Assembly: GCA_036936605.1 (NCBI GenBank)
Contig: JAUPFV010000002.1
Coordinates: 200,407,273 to 200,471,272, forward strand
Direction of reading: 5' to 3'
From: Limnanthes douglasii subsp. nivea
Lineage: Eukaryota > Streptophyta > Magnoliopsida > Brassicales > Limnanthaceae
DNA: 64,000 bases
Shown here: positions 54,940 through 64,000 of the stretch, in pieces
Numbering within the stretch: position 1 is the first letter of the stretch
Layout of the letters: the number at the start of each line of letters is the position of its first letter
Notes under the pieces: generated by a model
Database searches by the model: none
Told to the model about the DNA's origin: nothing
What the model saw: the letters and a program-made list of their open reading frames with translations, nothing else
Translations under genes and position numbers: made by a program

Positions 54940-57090
54940 TTGGCTACTTCCTCACCAATTCTCCCAGTTGGCTTCTCCTCCTCCCTAGCCACATTTCTCT
55001 CTTCTCCAACGCAAACTGGCACTGCCCCTCTCTCTGATCAGCCAGCTAACCCTGTTGCTCTGACAAACTCTGTAGCCCCTTTTGATGCCCCCCCAAAGAG
55101 CCTCCATAATATCTCTAGCTAGAATGAATTTTATGTCAAGAACACCTTGGCAATGGCCAGACACCATATAGAGTCTGGCCAAGGCCACATTTTGTTTCAT
55201 AATGAGGAATCTCCGGTAATGAAGGCGTACCTCTCCTCGCCGGCAAGTCTAGATTGCGTGATGCCCCCTCTGACTTTCTCCTCTGCTTAAGAACCCCCTC
55301 CATCGAACCCTATGGATCTTTATTCGATCAAAGGTATGCTACCAGCTTCCCACAAACTGTATCGGAACCTGGTAGCTTCCATCGAAGGACCATCACCTTC
55401 AATCTCGAAACCGGCGAGCCCTCTTCCTCTTCCCTTTCAAGATTCCATCAGGCCCAGAATAAGCATCCCTGCCCAGAACGCCTCCAACTTCCGATTCTCC
55501 TATGCGTCGCTGGCCTCCAGTCGTTCGAGGTCATCCATCAGTGTTTCTTCTCAGGGAGTCTCCTCTAGAGGTGAGAGAAGGCTCTTTGACTCCCCCCTCG
55601 TAAGCCATGCCATCGATTCTCACCAAGCCATATCTTTTCCCTCTCTGGGTGTAGCTGGCAACCCTAATTCTAGAATCGACTACCCCTTGTCTGTCAAATC
55701 GGGTCAATCGAACCCGCCTTTGGGCCCAGGTACTGAGATGAGTGTGGACCCTCTGTAGGTTAGTTTACCGGGTCCACGATTGGCTTTAGACCAGCACAAA
55801 AATCTGGGCCAGCATCTTTTAATTGCCAATCTGGGCCAACAGCCAAAAGGTGTGGGCCTCCACCCTCCTTTTTTGGGCCAGAGTGAAAAATCAAAATCTG
55901 GTGCTTCTAGTTCTGGTCTTTTGGGTCGGGCTTCAAAATTTATCGGGCAGACTGAAATCATTTCTCATGTTGGGCCTTTGGAAAATAAAGGAAAAGGCTT
56001 GCTTGGAGCCGGTTCCACCTATAAACCTTACTCCCTTATTCTGAACTTTGGTAATGCTGGCAAGGGCCCAAAAGGAAGAAAATTCCTCAACAAATTGGCC
56101 CAAATCCACAAAACTCCCTCAAAAAGCTCAAACCCATCATCCATGAATTCCAACTCCCTAAGCTCAAAACCTAAACCGCATGCATCCACCTTACCATCTT
56201 ATGCTAGCATTGTAGCGGGTCATGTTGGCAATCGATCCCCTTTGGTTATTGGCCTTAACCATATGGACCAGGATGTAGTGGATTTCATTTTGAATGAGTC
56301 GGCAATGGGTCCTCCCGAATTATGGAAGGCTTGTCTTTTGGGATACTTCCTCTCTCAACCCCAAAATTTCACTCTCCTAAAAGCCAATGTCGAATATCTC
56401 TGGCGGAAATTTGGTCTTAAGGACTTTAAGCCCCTCCCCGAAGGGTATTACCTTTTTAAATTCGAGTCGGGAGAAATGGCTAAGAAGGTCTTGGATCATG
56501 CCCCGTGGCATTTTGGTGGAAATTTGATCATTTTAAAAAATTGGGCCCCTCTTTCCACTGTCATCAAAGACCCTCTCAAGGAGATCCCTATCTAGGTCAA
56601 AGTCTTTAACTTACCTTTGGAACTTTGGACTGCGGAGGGATTTAGCAAAATTGGATCGGTCTTGGGAACTCCGTTATATGTGGACTTTTAAATAGAAAGA
56701 ATGGAAAAAATCCGTTTTGCACGTATTTGCATTATGATTTCTGCAGGAGCAGAAATCCGTTAATCCCTCTCTTTCAAGATAAGTGGCAAGCTCATCACGG
56801 TGAATTTTGAGTATCAAGGGCTCCCCCCTCAGTGTGCGATCTGTGCTGTTTTTGGTCATCCATCGCGTCTTTGCAAAAAATGAGTGCCCATTCTGGTATC
56901 CACTTCAGATGATTCTGATCCTTTCGAGATCGAGCCGTCCCTATCTAGCTGAAAGAAGCTGGATACTCTTGAAGAAGGAATGGAGCTGGAAAGCGGGGAG
57001 GAGGTAGATTTGCCTCCTAAAGGACACCTCCTAGCAGAGACTACGGCCAAGGGTATTATGGAGTTGTCCTCCGACAGGACCATCGTCTAA
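54940..57090 (+). pseudogene. LINE 2 ORF1 (DUF4283 and CCHC zinc knuckle)
   Basis: One continuous frame with several in-frame stops (for example 55756-55758 and 56593-56595). The N-terminal part is Ser/Pro-rich and disordered. The DUF4283 region lies at about 56200-56700, starting with SYASIVAGHVGNRSPL and including ELWKACLLGYFLS, KVLDHAPWHFGGNLIILKNW. After a stop at a position where LINE 1 has Trp (WVK), it continues to PLELWTAEGF and GTPLYVDF. The zinc knuckle CAICAVFGHPSRLC (C-x2-C-x4-H-x4-C) is near 56840. An acidic tail follows up to the TAA at 57088-57090, 22 bp before the ORF2 ATG. The start (54940) is the first ATG of this frame after the 5' UTR and is uncertain. Confidence 0.78.
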
Positions 57091-57112
57091 AAGCACTGTA
57101 AGATTCCTACAT

Positions 57113-60100
57113 ATGAATATTGTTTCTTGGAATGTCAGGGGATTAAATGATCCCGTTAGAAAAAAAAGATGTTACTGATTTTATAATTAGTAACAGCATT
57201 TCCCTTTTAATTCCTGTCGAAACTAAAGTGCATTTGCATAAAGTAGATGCTATAGTCAGAAATATGCCCCCCTTTTGGCATGTCCTAACTAACCACGACT
57301 TTCACCACCTAGGTAGAATTTGGATTATCTGGAACCCTAGTGTCATTACCATTTCTAGAGATTCCCAATCATCGCAGTATATTCACTGTATAGCTAATTG
57401 CCATAACTATAATGCTACCTTTAGATTTACGGCTATATATGCTTTTAATGACGTTGTAGATAGAATTCCCCTATGAAGAGACCTGTCTACCATATCCATG
57501 GTAAATAATTGTATTCCTTGGGTCTTACTTGGGGATTTTAACGCCATTCGTCACCCGAATGAACGTTTGGGATCCTCCAAAAATTGGTCCGCTGCTATTG
57601 AGGATTTTAATAGCTGTTGCTTCAATTGTGACCTCAGTGATCTTCGATCCACTGGTTTTCAATTTACATGGATTAATAAACAGCCTAATAACCCGATCTT
57701 ATCAAAGATTGACAGAGTCCTTCTTAATCCTGTATGGGACGATATCTTCCCTATGTCTTATGCGCACTATGGTTTTCTCCGCTCTTCTGACCACACAACT
57801 TTCATGCTTAACCTTGGGTTCCCACGCCTTAAGCGCAAAAAGCCTTTCAATTTTTTTAATATGTGGCAATCTCACCCACTTTTCAAAGAGATCGTTAAGT
57901 CCAATTGAACTAGCCCCGCTACTTCTACGGGGATGAACCTGGTCTCTGAAAAGTTGAGTCGTCTGCAGACTGACCTTATCGGTCTTAATCGTAAAGAGTT
58001 TAGTGATATTGGATCCCGAGTAAATAATGCCCAGGAAAGGCTTTTTCAAGCTCAATCCAACCTTGCTGGAGATCCTCTCAATTCTACTTTGGTCTTTGAA
58101 GAGTGTGAAGCGTCTGCTTCATATATCTTTCTTAGCAGAGCTGAAGAATCATTTCTTAAACAAAAATCTAGAGAGAATTGGATCAAACTAGGAGACAAAA
58201 ACACAAAATTCTTCCACAATAGCATTAAGTCCCGCCTCTTTCGAAATAAGATCATTTCTATCTGTAATAAGAATGAAGTAACTGTCTCTACTCCAGCTAA
58301 TGTTTCCAAAGTCTTTGTGAAATTCTTTGAGAACTCAATTGGGACCATGCATTCTGATGGATACCCTGGCCTTGAAACTATATCTTCTCTTCTCACCTCT
58401 AAAGTTACCACTTCGGATTCGGATTCTATGACTCGTGAGATCACTCGTGAGGAAATAAAATCGGCTTTATTCAGTATTGACAGTAACAAAGCCTCGGGTC
58501 CCGATGGTTTCAACTCTTGTTTCTTCAAATCAAATTGGAGTATTGTTGAAAATGACATCTGTAACGGTGTCCTCGATTTCTTTCACTTTAATTCTCTGAC
58601 AGCCTCTTAGAGCTCTACCTCTATTGCTCTTATTCCTAAAATAGATTCTCCTTCAAAACCTTCTGATTTTTGCCCTATCGCGCTCTGTAATGTTAGCTAC
58701 AAGATCATATCCAAGATCTTAGCTAACTGTATTAAGGATTCTCTTCCTTACCTGATTGATAATTCCCAATCGGCTTTCGTCAAGGGAAGAAATATTTCTG
58801 ATAATATCCTTCTCTCCCAAGAAATCTTGAAGGGTTATCACTCCAATGCTAGGGACAAAAAAGTCGCGCTCAAAATTGACTTAATGAAAGCCTTTGACAA
58901 TGTCAGATGGCATCTTATCCTAGACATTCTTGTCACCTTGCAATTCCCTGTTAAAATGATCACCTGGATCATCACTTGTATTTCTTCTCCTTCTTATTCC
59001 ATAAATATCAATGAAGATCCTCATGGCAATTTTAAAGGTCGAAAAGGTCTCAGGCAGGGAGATCCGCTTTCCTCCTTTCTCTTTGTCCTTGTCATGCAGG
59101 TACTCTCCAGCATTCTAAAGGAGAAAAGTACAGATAGGAACTTTCGTTTTCATTGGAAATGTCAAAAGCTCAAAATCATCAATCTTTGCTTTGCTGATGA
59201 TCTTATGATTTTCTGCCATGGTGATGTGAACTCACTTCAGCTCATCAAAGAAGCCCTCGATGAGTTTTATACTCTCTCTGGATTAAAAGGAAACTCCTCC
59301 AAGAGTCACATCTTCTTTTCTGGTATTGATGAGCCTCTTCGTCTGGAACTCAGTAATATCCTGAATTTCCCGGAAGGATCCCTTCCTGTTAAATATTTGG
59401 GGGTTCCTCTGCTCACTCGTCGTCTTACTCATTCTGATTGTCGTCCACTCATCCACAAAATTACTTCTAGAATTAATTCGTAGACCACAAAGCATCTTTC
59501 TTATGCTGGTAGACTTCAACTCATTAAGTCTGTTCTTTTCGTCGGTCAAGTTTACTAGTCTTCCATCTTTATCCTCCCCTCGAGGATTTTAAAAGAACTG
59601 ACTCAGTACCTTCGCCGTTTTCTTTGGTCTGGCTCGGCTATGAAAATCCATGGTGCAAAAGTTTCTTGGAACACAATAACTTTGCCCACTGTGGAGGGCG
59701 GCCTTGGGATTCTAGATCTCAAAATCTTGAATCAGACGGCTGTCCTGAAACACCTTTGGTCGATAGTAAGTAACAACTCTCAGTCCATTTGGAGTGGCTG
59801 GATAAATACAGAAAAAATTAAAAATAAAATTTTTTGGAACCTCCCGATGGGATCTTCTCCCTCTTGGATTCGGAGGAAAATTCTTCACCTTCGCCCCTTG
59901 GCTTGTAATTTATGCAGGATAGCAATTGGAAATGGCGAGAGTACCTCATTCTGGTACGATGCTTGGCTCATCCCTACGTCGCTCGCCTCCCATTATGGCG
60001 AAAGTATCATCAAGGATTCCAAACTTGGGCGAAATCTCAAGTTCGCGGATATAATCACCAATGGAAGCTGGAATTGGCCGACCAATATTAGAACTGCGAA

Positions 60101-60731
60101 CTCTCGAAGTCGGGCCAGTCTATTGGAGATCCACAATCTCATTTTCTCTCTCCCTCCTCCCAACATTTCCTCTTTTGATATTCCCTTCTGGAATGCGAAA
60201 GAGGGATGCTCTTCATTCTCCATCAACAACACGTATCATGTCATTCGAGTGCCCCACCCCAAAATCGGGTGGGCAGGGTTAGTTTGGAATAAAGCCAATA
60301 TTCCACGACATTCTTTTATTCTCTAGCTCGCTATCTTGGGCAAGCTTGTCACTAAAGACAAGCTCCTCAGTTGGGATTACAATATCCCAGCCCATTGCCT
60401 GCTTTGCTGCTCTGATAATGAGATTATCTCTCATCTCCTCTATGATTGTCCATTCACTCAGAGTATTTGGGCAAACGCCAGTTCTAGATTAGGTTTTCCC
60501 ATTTTCGCTTCTTGTTGGCAGTCTTGGGTTCGTGAAGCGTCAAATTGGTCTCAATCTCGAAACCTTTCAATTTGGCAATCCTGCTTCGCCGCGGTAATCT
60601 ACCACGTTTGGAAGGAGAGGAACCAAAGAACTTTTGGCTCCCCTCCGGCCCTTGCCTCCATGGTTTCTCACCGAATTTTCTCAGATCTTCGGTTTCAATT
60701 CCTTGGCACCAAGACTGGTTGGCCTTACTAA
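57113..60731 (+). pseudogene. LINE 2 ORF2: endonuclease, reverse transcriptase, zf-RVT
   Basis: Starts at ATG 57113 (MNIVSWNVRGLNDPVRK). An extra A in an eight-A run near 57160 then shifts the frame; all later blocks share one frame to the TAA at 60729-60731. The endonuclease has LLGDFNAIRHPNERLG (57528) and SSDHTTFML (57783). The RT has NWIKLGDKNTKFFHNSIKSR, NKASGPDGFNSCFFKSNW, QSAFVKGRNISDNILLSQEI, LKIDLMKAFDN, GLRQGDPLSSFLF and the catalytic FADDLMIF (near 59198). YAGRLQLIKS follows. The zf-RVT has GKLVTKDKLLSWDYNIP and CLLCCSDNEIISHLLYDCPF (60395). Stops lie at 57474, 57906, 58608, 59481, 59556 and 60324. At least four (58608, 59481, 59556, 60324) are TAG where Trp is expected. It has no RNase H, unlike LINE 3. 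Confidence 0.9.
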
Positions 60732-61048
60732 TCTTATTATTAATATCTTATCCTACGTCTTGCAGGGCCCCTATGCAGCATACAGTTCGTGACCTGACAC
60801 TTCACTAATGGATGGAACAAATGTAGATGCTGATGCGGATGTCTAGCCGTCTGTGCAACTCTCTAGTCCACTCGTCAAGAACGAGTCCTACCTTTATGTC
60901 ATGTATCGATTGTTTTTTATGTTACTTCATATTGTATTACAAAGACTCTTTTCAGTCATTTGAAGATGTAAGCGAGGGGTATGCCCCAGATCCTTTGTAT
61001 GAACCTTTTTTTTCAATTAATTAATGATTTTAAACACCAAAAAAAAAA

Positions 61049-61387
61049 GGAGGATAAAACAATAACGATTTTTTTTTAATATCGAAAATAATAAAATTTG
61101 TGGAAAAAAATAGCTTTACCCTCATTTATAATTTATACCGTATCTAGAGCAGAGTAAAATTTGAGAAAAGAATCTGAAATTTTTAAGAATTGGTTTGTAT
61201 TTATTTTTATATAAAAGTAAATAACATATTTTTACGCCAGAAATGTTACCCAAACCACATCAAAAGATAGCCGCACCTTTTGAAAACCTGTCCGGTAGAA
61301 AAACCCATCATTTGTCATTCTTTACTGTCCCATCCTCCTTAACAAAACTATTTCCCGAATAATGAAAGAGAAAAGAAAACACTCTTC
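61049..61387 (+). promoter_or_regulatory. Upstream region of the PPR gene
   Basis: About 340 bp between the LINE 2 tail and the PPR start codon. TATATAAAAG at 61208-61217 is the only good TATA-like box, about 170 bp before the ATG, giving a 5' UTR of roughly 130-140 nt if used. An upstream ATG at 61362 starts a 65-codon frame that overlaps the PPR start in another frame. Confidence 0.5.
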
Positions 61388-61559
61388 ATGTGGAGAATCG
61401 CACAACCGAAACTCCTCAAGACCAGAAATGGTCTTATCGACGGAACCCGACCCACAATTCGTAACCTGGCGGACGTCTCCGCCGCTCAGACCACGCATGA
61501 CACGGCGACTGAAATCAGCAACATCCTCAACAACCGGAGCAATGACTGGCAACGGCTAA
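61362..61559 (+). other. Possible upstream ORF overlapping the PPR start codon
   Basis: ATG at 61362, 26 bp before the PPR ATG and out of frame with it, ending at 61559. It would encode a basic, Ser/Arg-rich 65-residue peptide with no known family. If the transcript starts before it, ribosomes would meet this ATG first; its context (GAATAATGA) lacks a G after ATG and is weaker than typical plant start sites. Confidence 0.35.
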
Positions 61560-64000
61560 TGGACACATCGGGCATACCCGTAAAGCTAAACCCGGAAGTA
61601 ATCCGCTCCGTTATCCTTGAAAAGCGGGTCGGTGATCCGACCCGACTTCTCAACTTCTTCTTCTGGTCCCAGCACAGAATGAGCACTCACCAGAAGCACC
61701 AGCTGGACTTGGGTATTCCCTCTCTTCTCGCTGTTAATCTCTGCAATTCCAAGTTTTACAAACCAGCGAGTGAGGTTATTGATAGTATGATAAGAAGTCG
61801 TAAATCCCCAGTTGATATCTTATGTTCTATAAAAAATGCTGGTTCGGATTGTTATGAGTTTAATCCGGTTGTGTTTGATATTTTGATTGACGGGTATAGG
61901 AGAAAAGGGTTGTTGATTGAGGCTGTAGATGCATTTTTGGGTGTTGAAGATGTTAAATTTGTGCCTAGTTTAGTTTCTTGTAATTCATTGTTGAGGGATT
62001 TGTTAAAAATTAATAAAATGGAGTTGTTCTGGAAAACTTTGGATAAAATGAGTGATTTGAATATACAGTTTGATGCTTATACTTATAGTAATGTGATCGG
62101 TGCTCATTTTAAGGCTGACAATGTTGAAACTGCGAAAAGGGTGTTCGAGCAAATGGAAGAAAAAGGCTGCAGCCCTACTTTAGTGACTTACAATGTGGTT
62201 ATCGGTGGTTTCTCTAGAGCAGGACATCTCGATGAAGCTGTCGGGCTAAAGAATTCCATGGTTGGTAAGGGTTTTATACCTGATGGTTATACATATGCAG
62301 CTTTAATTAATGGGTTTTGTGCAAAAAGGAGACTGAGAGATGCAAAGTCAGTTTTTTGTGAAATGAGTGAAAAGGGTTTGAAACCAGATGGATTCGTGTA
62401 CAATTCTTTGATTGATGGGTTTGTTAAGCAAGGTGAGATTGAAGAGGCTCTTCTTGTGAAAGAACTAATGGTTACTTGTGGAATTCGGCCAGGTATCGTT
62501 GTATACAATACTCTTCTTAACGGGATTTGTAAGTCTGGGAAAATGGAGATGGCAAAGCAAGTTGTCAACGAGATGAATAGTGTGGGCCTGCGACCTAATT
62601 CGAGAACTTATAATTTGTTGATCGAAGGGTATTGTAGGGAAGGTGACACAGACATGGCATTGAAAATCTTTGAGGATATGAAGAAGATGAATGTGGTACT
62701 GACAGTGATCACATATAGTGTGCTCATTAACGGACTGTGTCGTCGTGGAAATTTCCAACAGGCCGATGTTCTAATGAAAGACATGAATATGAGAAATTTG
62801 AAGCCAAATGCCATCATTTACTCAACTATTATTAATGGTTATATGAGGGAAGGTAGACTCAAGGATGGACAGTTTTATTTAAAGAGCATGGAGGAGAACG
62901 GGATTAAGCCGGATGTATTTTGTTATAATTCATGTATCTCGGGCCTTGGAAAAGCGGGTAAGATGGACGAAGCAAAGAGCTATTTGGTTGAGATGCTGGA
63001 GAAAGGATTAGAACCAAACTCTTTTACATACGGAGCTATTATCCATGGGTATTGCGAAGCAGGAAAGATGGATTTAGCTAACAAGTATTTTGACGAAATG
63101 CTAAGTCTCAGTCTGGTGCCAAATGATGTAATTTACACGGTTATGGTTGACGGGCATTGCAAAGAAGGAAATATAACGGAAGCAATAGCGGTATTTAATT
63201 GTATGCTTGCACGGGGTATTGTAGCGGATATTAAAGCTTACACTGTGCTCATTAATGGCCTCTCAAGAAACGGAAAGATGGAAGAAGCTTTAGGAATCTT
63301 CTCTGAACTTTGCGAGAAGGGCTTGGTTCCTGATGTCTACACATACAGCTCTCTCATTTCTGGTTTCTGCAAACAGGGAGAGATAGAGCTGGCCTTGAAG
63401 TTTCTTGGTGAAATGAGCGAAAAAAGAATAAACCCAAATGTCGTGACCTATAACGCGCTAATTGACGGGTTATGCAAGGCAGGTCAGTTGGAGAGAGCTA
63501 AGAACTTGTTCTATGCAATATCGGAAAAGGGTTTAGTCCTCAACAAAAGGACGTACACTGTGATGATAGATGGATATTGTAAGTCTGGAAATATAACTCC
63601 GGCGTTCGAGTTATTGGAAGAGATGTTACCCAGAGGTCTCGCACCCGATGAGTATGTCTATAACACCCTTCTATCTGGATGCTGTAAATCGGGAAACTTG
63701 GAAGAAGGATTGACATTATTTGAAAATATGGTAAAGAAAGGCATGGCTTCAGTAATCTCTTTCAACACTTTGCTTGATGGGTTATGCAAAGATGGAAAGT
63801 TACCAAAAGCATTCGAGTTACTTGAAAAGATGTCGGAAATTGGCATTGAGCCTAACCATATCACCTTTACAACCGTGATTGATCAGCACTGCAAACTCGA
63901 AAAGATGAACGAAGCAAAACAGCTCTTCTTGGATATGCAACAACGGAATATTTCCCCAACGACTATAACCTACACGTCGCTTGTGCAAGGTTATATCAAA
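61388..64000 (+). CDS. P-class pentatricopeptide repeat protein, 3' end beyond the window
   Basis: Open from ATG 61388 to the window end (871 codons) with no stop and no intron, typical of PPR genes. The N terminus (MWRIAQPKLLKTRNG) is Arg/Lys-rich without early acidic residues, consistent with mitochondrial or plastid import. Residues about 47-155 are a non-repeat region (NRSNDWQRLMDTSGIPVKLN). From residue 160, 35-residue P-type PPR motifs follow without gaps: 20 complete ones (the eighteenth is 34 long) and part of a twenty-first, many with the consensus TYNxLIxGxCKxG. There is no sign of E or DYW domains, but the C terminus is missing. By memory the closest relative is Arabidopsis At5g61990, a predicted mitochondrial PPR protein (shared features include FW after the second motif start, PD(V/I)FCYNS and EPNSFTYGA). 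P-class PPRs bind organelle RNA and stabilise, process or help translate it. The target is unknown. Confidence 0.95.
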   Translation, partial: MWRIAQPKLLKTRNGLIDGTRPTIRNLADVSAAQTTHDTATEISNILNNRSNDWQRLMDTSGIPVKLNPEVIRSVILEKRVGDPTRLLNFFFWSQHRMSTHQKHQLDLGIPSLLAVNLCNSKFYKPASEVIDSMIRSRKSPVDILCSIKNAGSDCYEFNPVVFDILIDGYRRKGLLIEAVDAFLGVEDVKFVPSLVSCNSLLRDLLKINKMELFWKTLDKMSDLNIQFDAYTYSNVIGAHFKADNVETAKRVFEQMEEKGCSPTLVTYNVVIGGFSRAGHLDEAVGLKNSMVGKGFIPDGYTYAALINGFCAKRRLRDAKSVFCEMSEKGLKPDGFVYNSLIDGFVKQGEIEEALLVKELMVTCGIRPGIVVYNTLLNGICKSGKMEMAKQVVNEMNSVGLRPNSRTYNLLIEGYCREGDTDMALKIFEDMKKMNVVLTVITYSVLINGLCRRGNFQQADVLMKDMNMRNLKPNAIIYSTIINGYMREGRLKDGQFYLKSMEENGIKPDVFCYNSCISGLGKAGKMDEAKSYLVEMLEKGLEPNSFTYGAIIHGYCEAGKMDLANKYFDEMLSLSLVPNDVIYTVMVDGHCKEGNITEAIAVFNCMLARGIVADIKAYTVLINGLSRNGKMEEALGIFSELCEKGLVPDVYTYSSLISGFCKQGEIELALKFLGEMSEKRINPNVVTYNALIDGLCKAGQLERAKNLFYAISEKGLVLNKRTYTVMIDGYCKSGNITPAFELLEEMLPRGLAPDEYVYNTLLSGCCKSGNLEEGLTLFENMVKKGMASVISFNTLLDGLCKDGKLPKAFELLEKMSEIGIEPNHITFTTVIDQHCKLEKMNEAKQLFLDMQQRNISPTTITYTSLVQGYIK

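Larger units (their letters stand above)
53804..61048 (+). mobile_element. Full-length plant L1 LINE (LINE 2)
   Basis: About 7.2 kb with a 5' UTR carrying 57-bp repeats, ORF1 (54940-57090), ORF2 (57113-60731), a 3' UTR of about 300 bp and a terminal A-run at about 61039-61048. Probable 11-bp target duplications flank it. It is the same family as LINE 1: the two ORF2s align block by block. Both ORFs stay in a constant frame over long distances with only in-frame stops plus one frameshift near the ORF2 start. The 3' end lies about 340 bp before the PPR start codon. Confidence 0.87.

Noticed and set aside
61322..63864. - strand frames opposite the PPR gene
   Set aside because: Antisense shadows of the PPR repeats; no gene support.
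1..64000. tRNA, rRNA, CRISPR, bacterial operon or riboswitch features
   Set aside because: No cloverleaf, rRNA or spaced palindromic repeat arrays were seen; the DNA is plant nuclear.

Overview
This window is nuclear DNA from a flowering plant, most likely a eudicot. It is an AT-rich pile of old, nested transposable elements, and its only convincing host gene is a pentatricopeptide repeat (PPR) gene cut off by the right edge. The TE families are plant-specific (Mutator-like elements carrying Ulp1, Tat-lineage Ty3 retrotransposons with antisense ORFs, plant L1 LINEs). The PPR protein resembles the mitochondrial P-class protein that I know from Arabidopsis as At5g61990. The species cannot be named from sequence alone.

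Layout. 1-20.1 kb: a decayed Mutator-like element (MULE) with a Ulp1-like protease gene on + and a transposase on -. Its non-coding parts carry a repeated TCTAGCAA motif. A complete Tat-lineage Ty3 retrotransposon (element A, 8487-18932) is inserted in the transposase with a perfect 5-bp target duplication (AGCAC). Element A has two LTRs, a primer-binding site, a gag-pol frame broken only by four stop codons, a nearly intact antisense ORF and a polypurine tract. 20.8-25.8 kb: a 5'-truncated L1 LINE (LINE 1), interrupted by a solo LTR related to element A (23442-23816, target duplication ACTGA). 26-30.5 kb: a degenerate Tat relative on - (element C). 31.7-37.8 kb: an L1 LINE on - (LINE 3) whose ORF2 ends in an RNase H domain. 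38-47 kb: AT-rich sequence with three tandem-repeat families (about 440, 628 and 155 bp) around broken + strand coding remnants. 47-53 kb: another degenerate Tat-like element on - (element C's counterpart, element B) with its own antisense coiled-coil ORF, interrupted by simple repeats. 53.8-61.05 kb: a full-length L1 LINE (LINE 2, same family as LINE 1) with 5' UTR tandem repeats. 61.2-64 kb: promoter and coding region of the PPR gene.

How the pieces relate. Almost every TE gene is disabled. Many stops fall where TGG, CAG or CGA codons are expected, and the Ulp1 active-site changes are also G-to-A, which fits decay by deamination of methylated cytosine. The order of events is partly readable: MULE first, then element A into it; LINE 1 first, then a Tat element into it, later reduced to a solo LTR. 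LINE 2 ends about 340 bp before the PPR start codon and 160 bp before a TATA-like box, so the PPR gene now has a TE as its immediate upstream neighbour.
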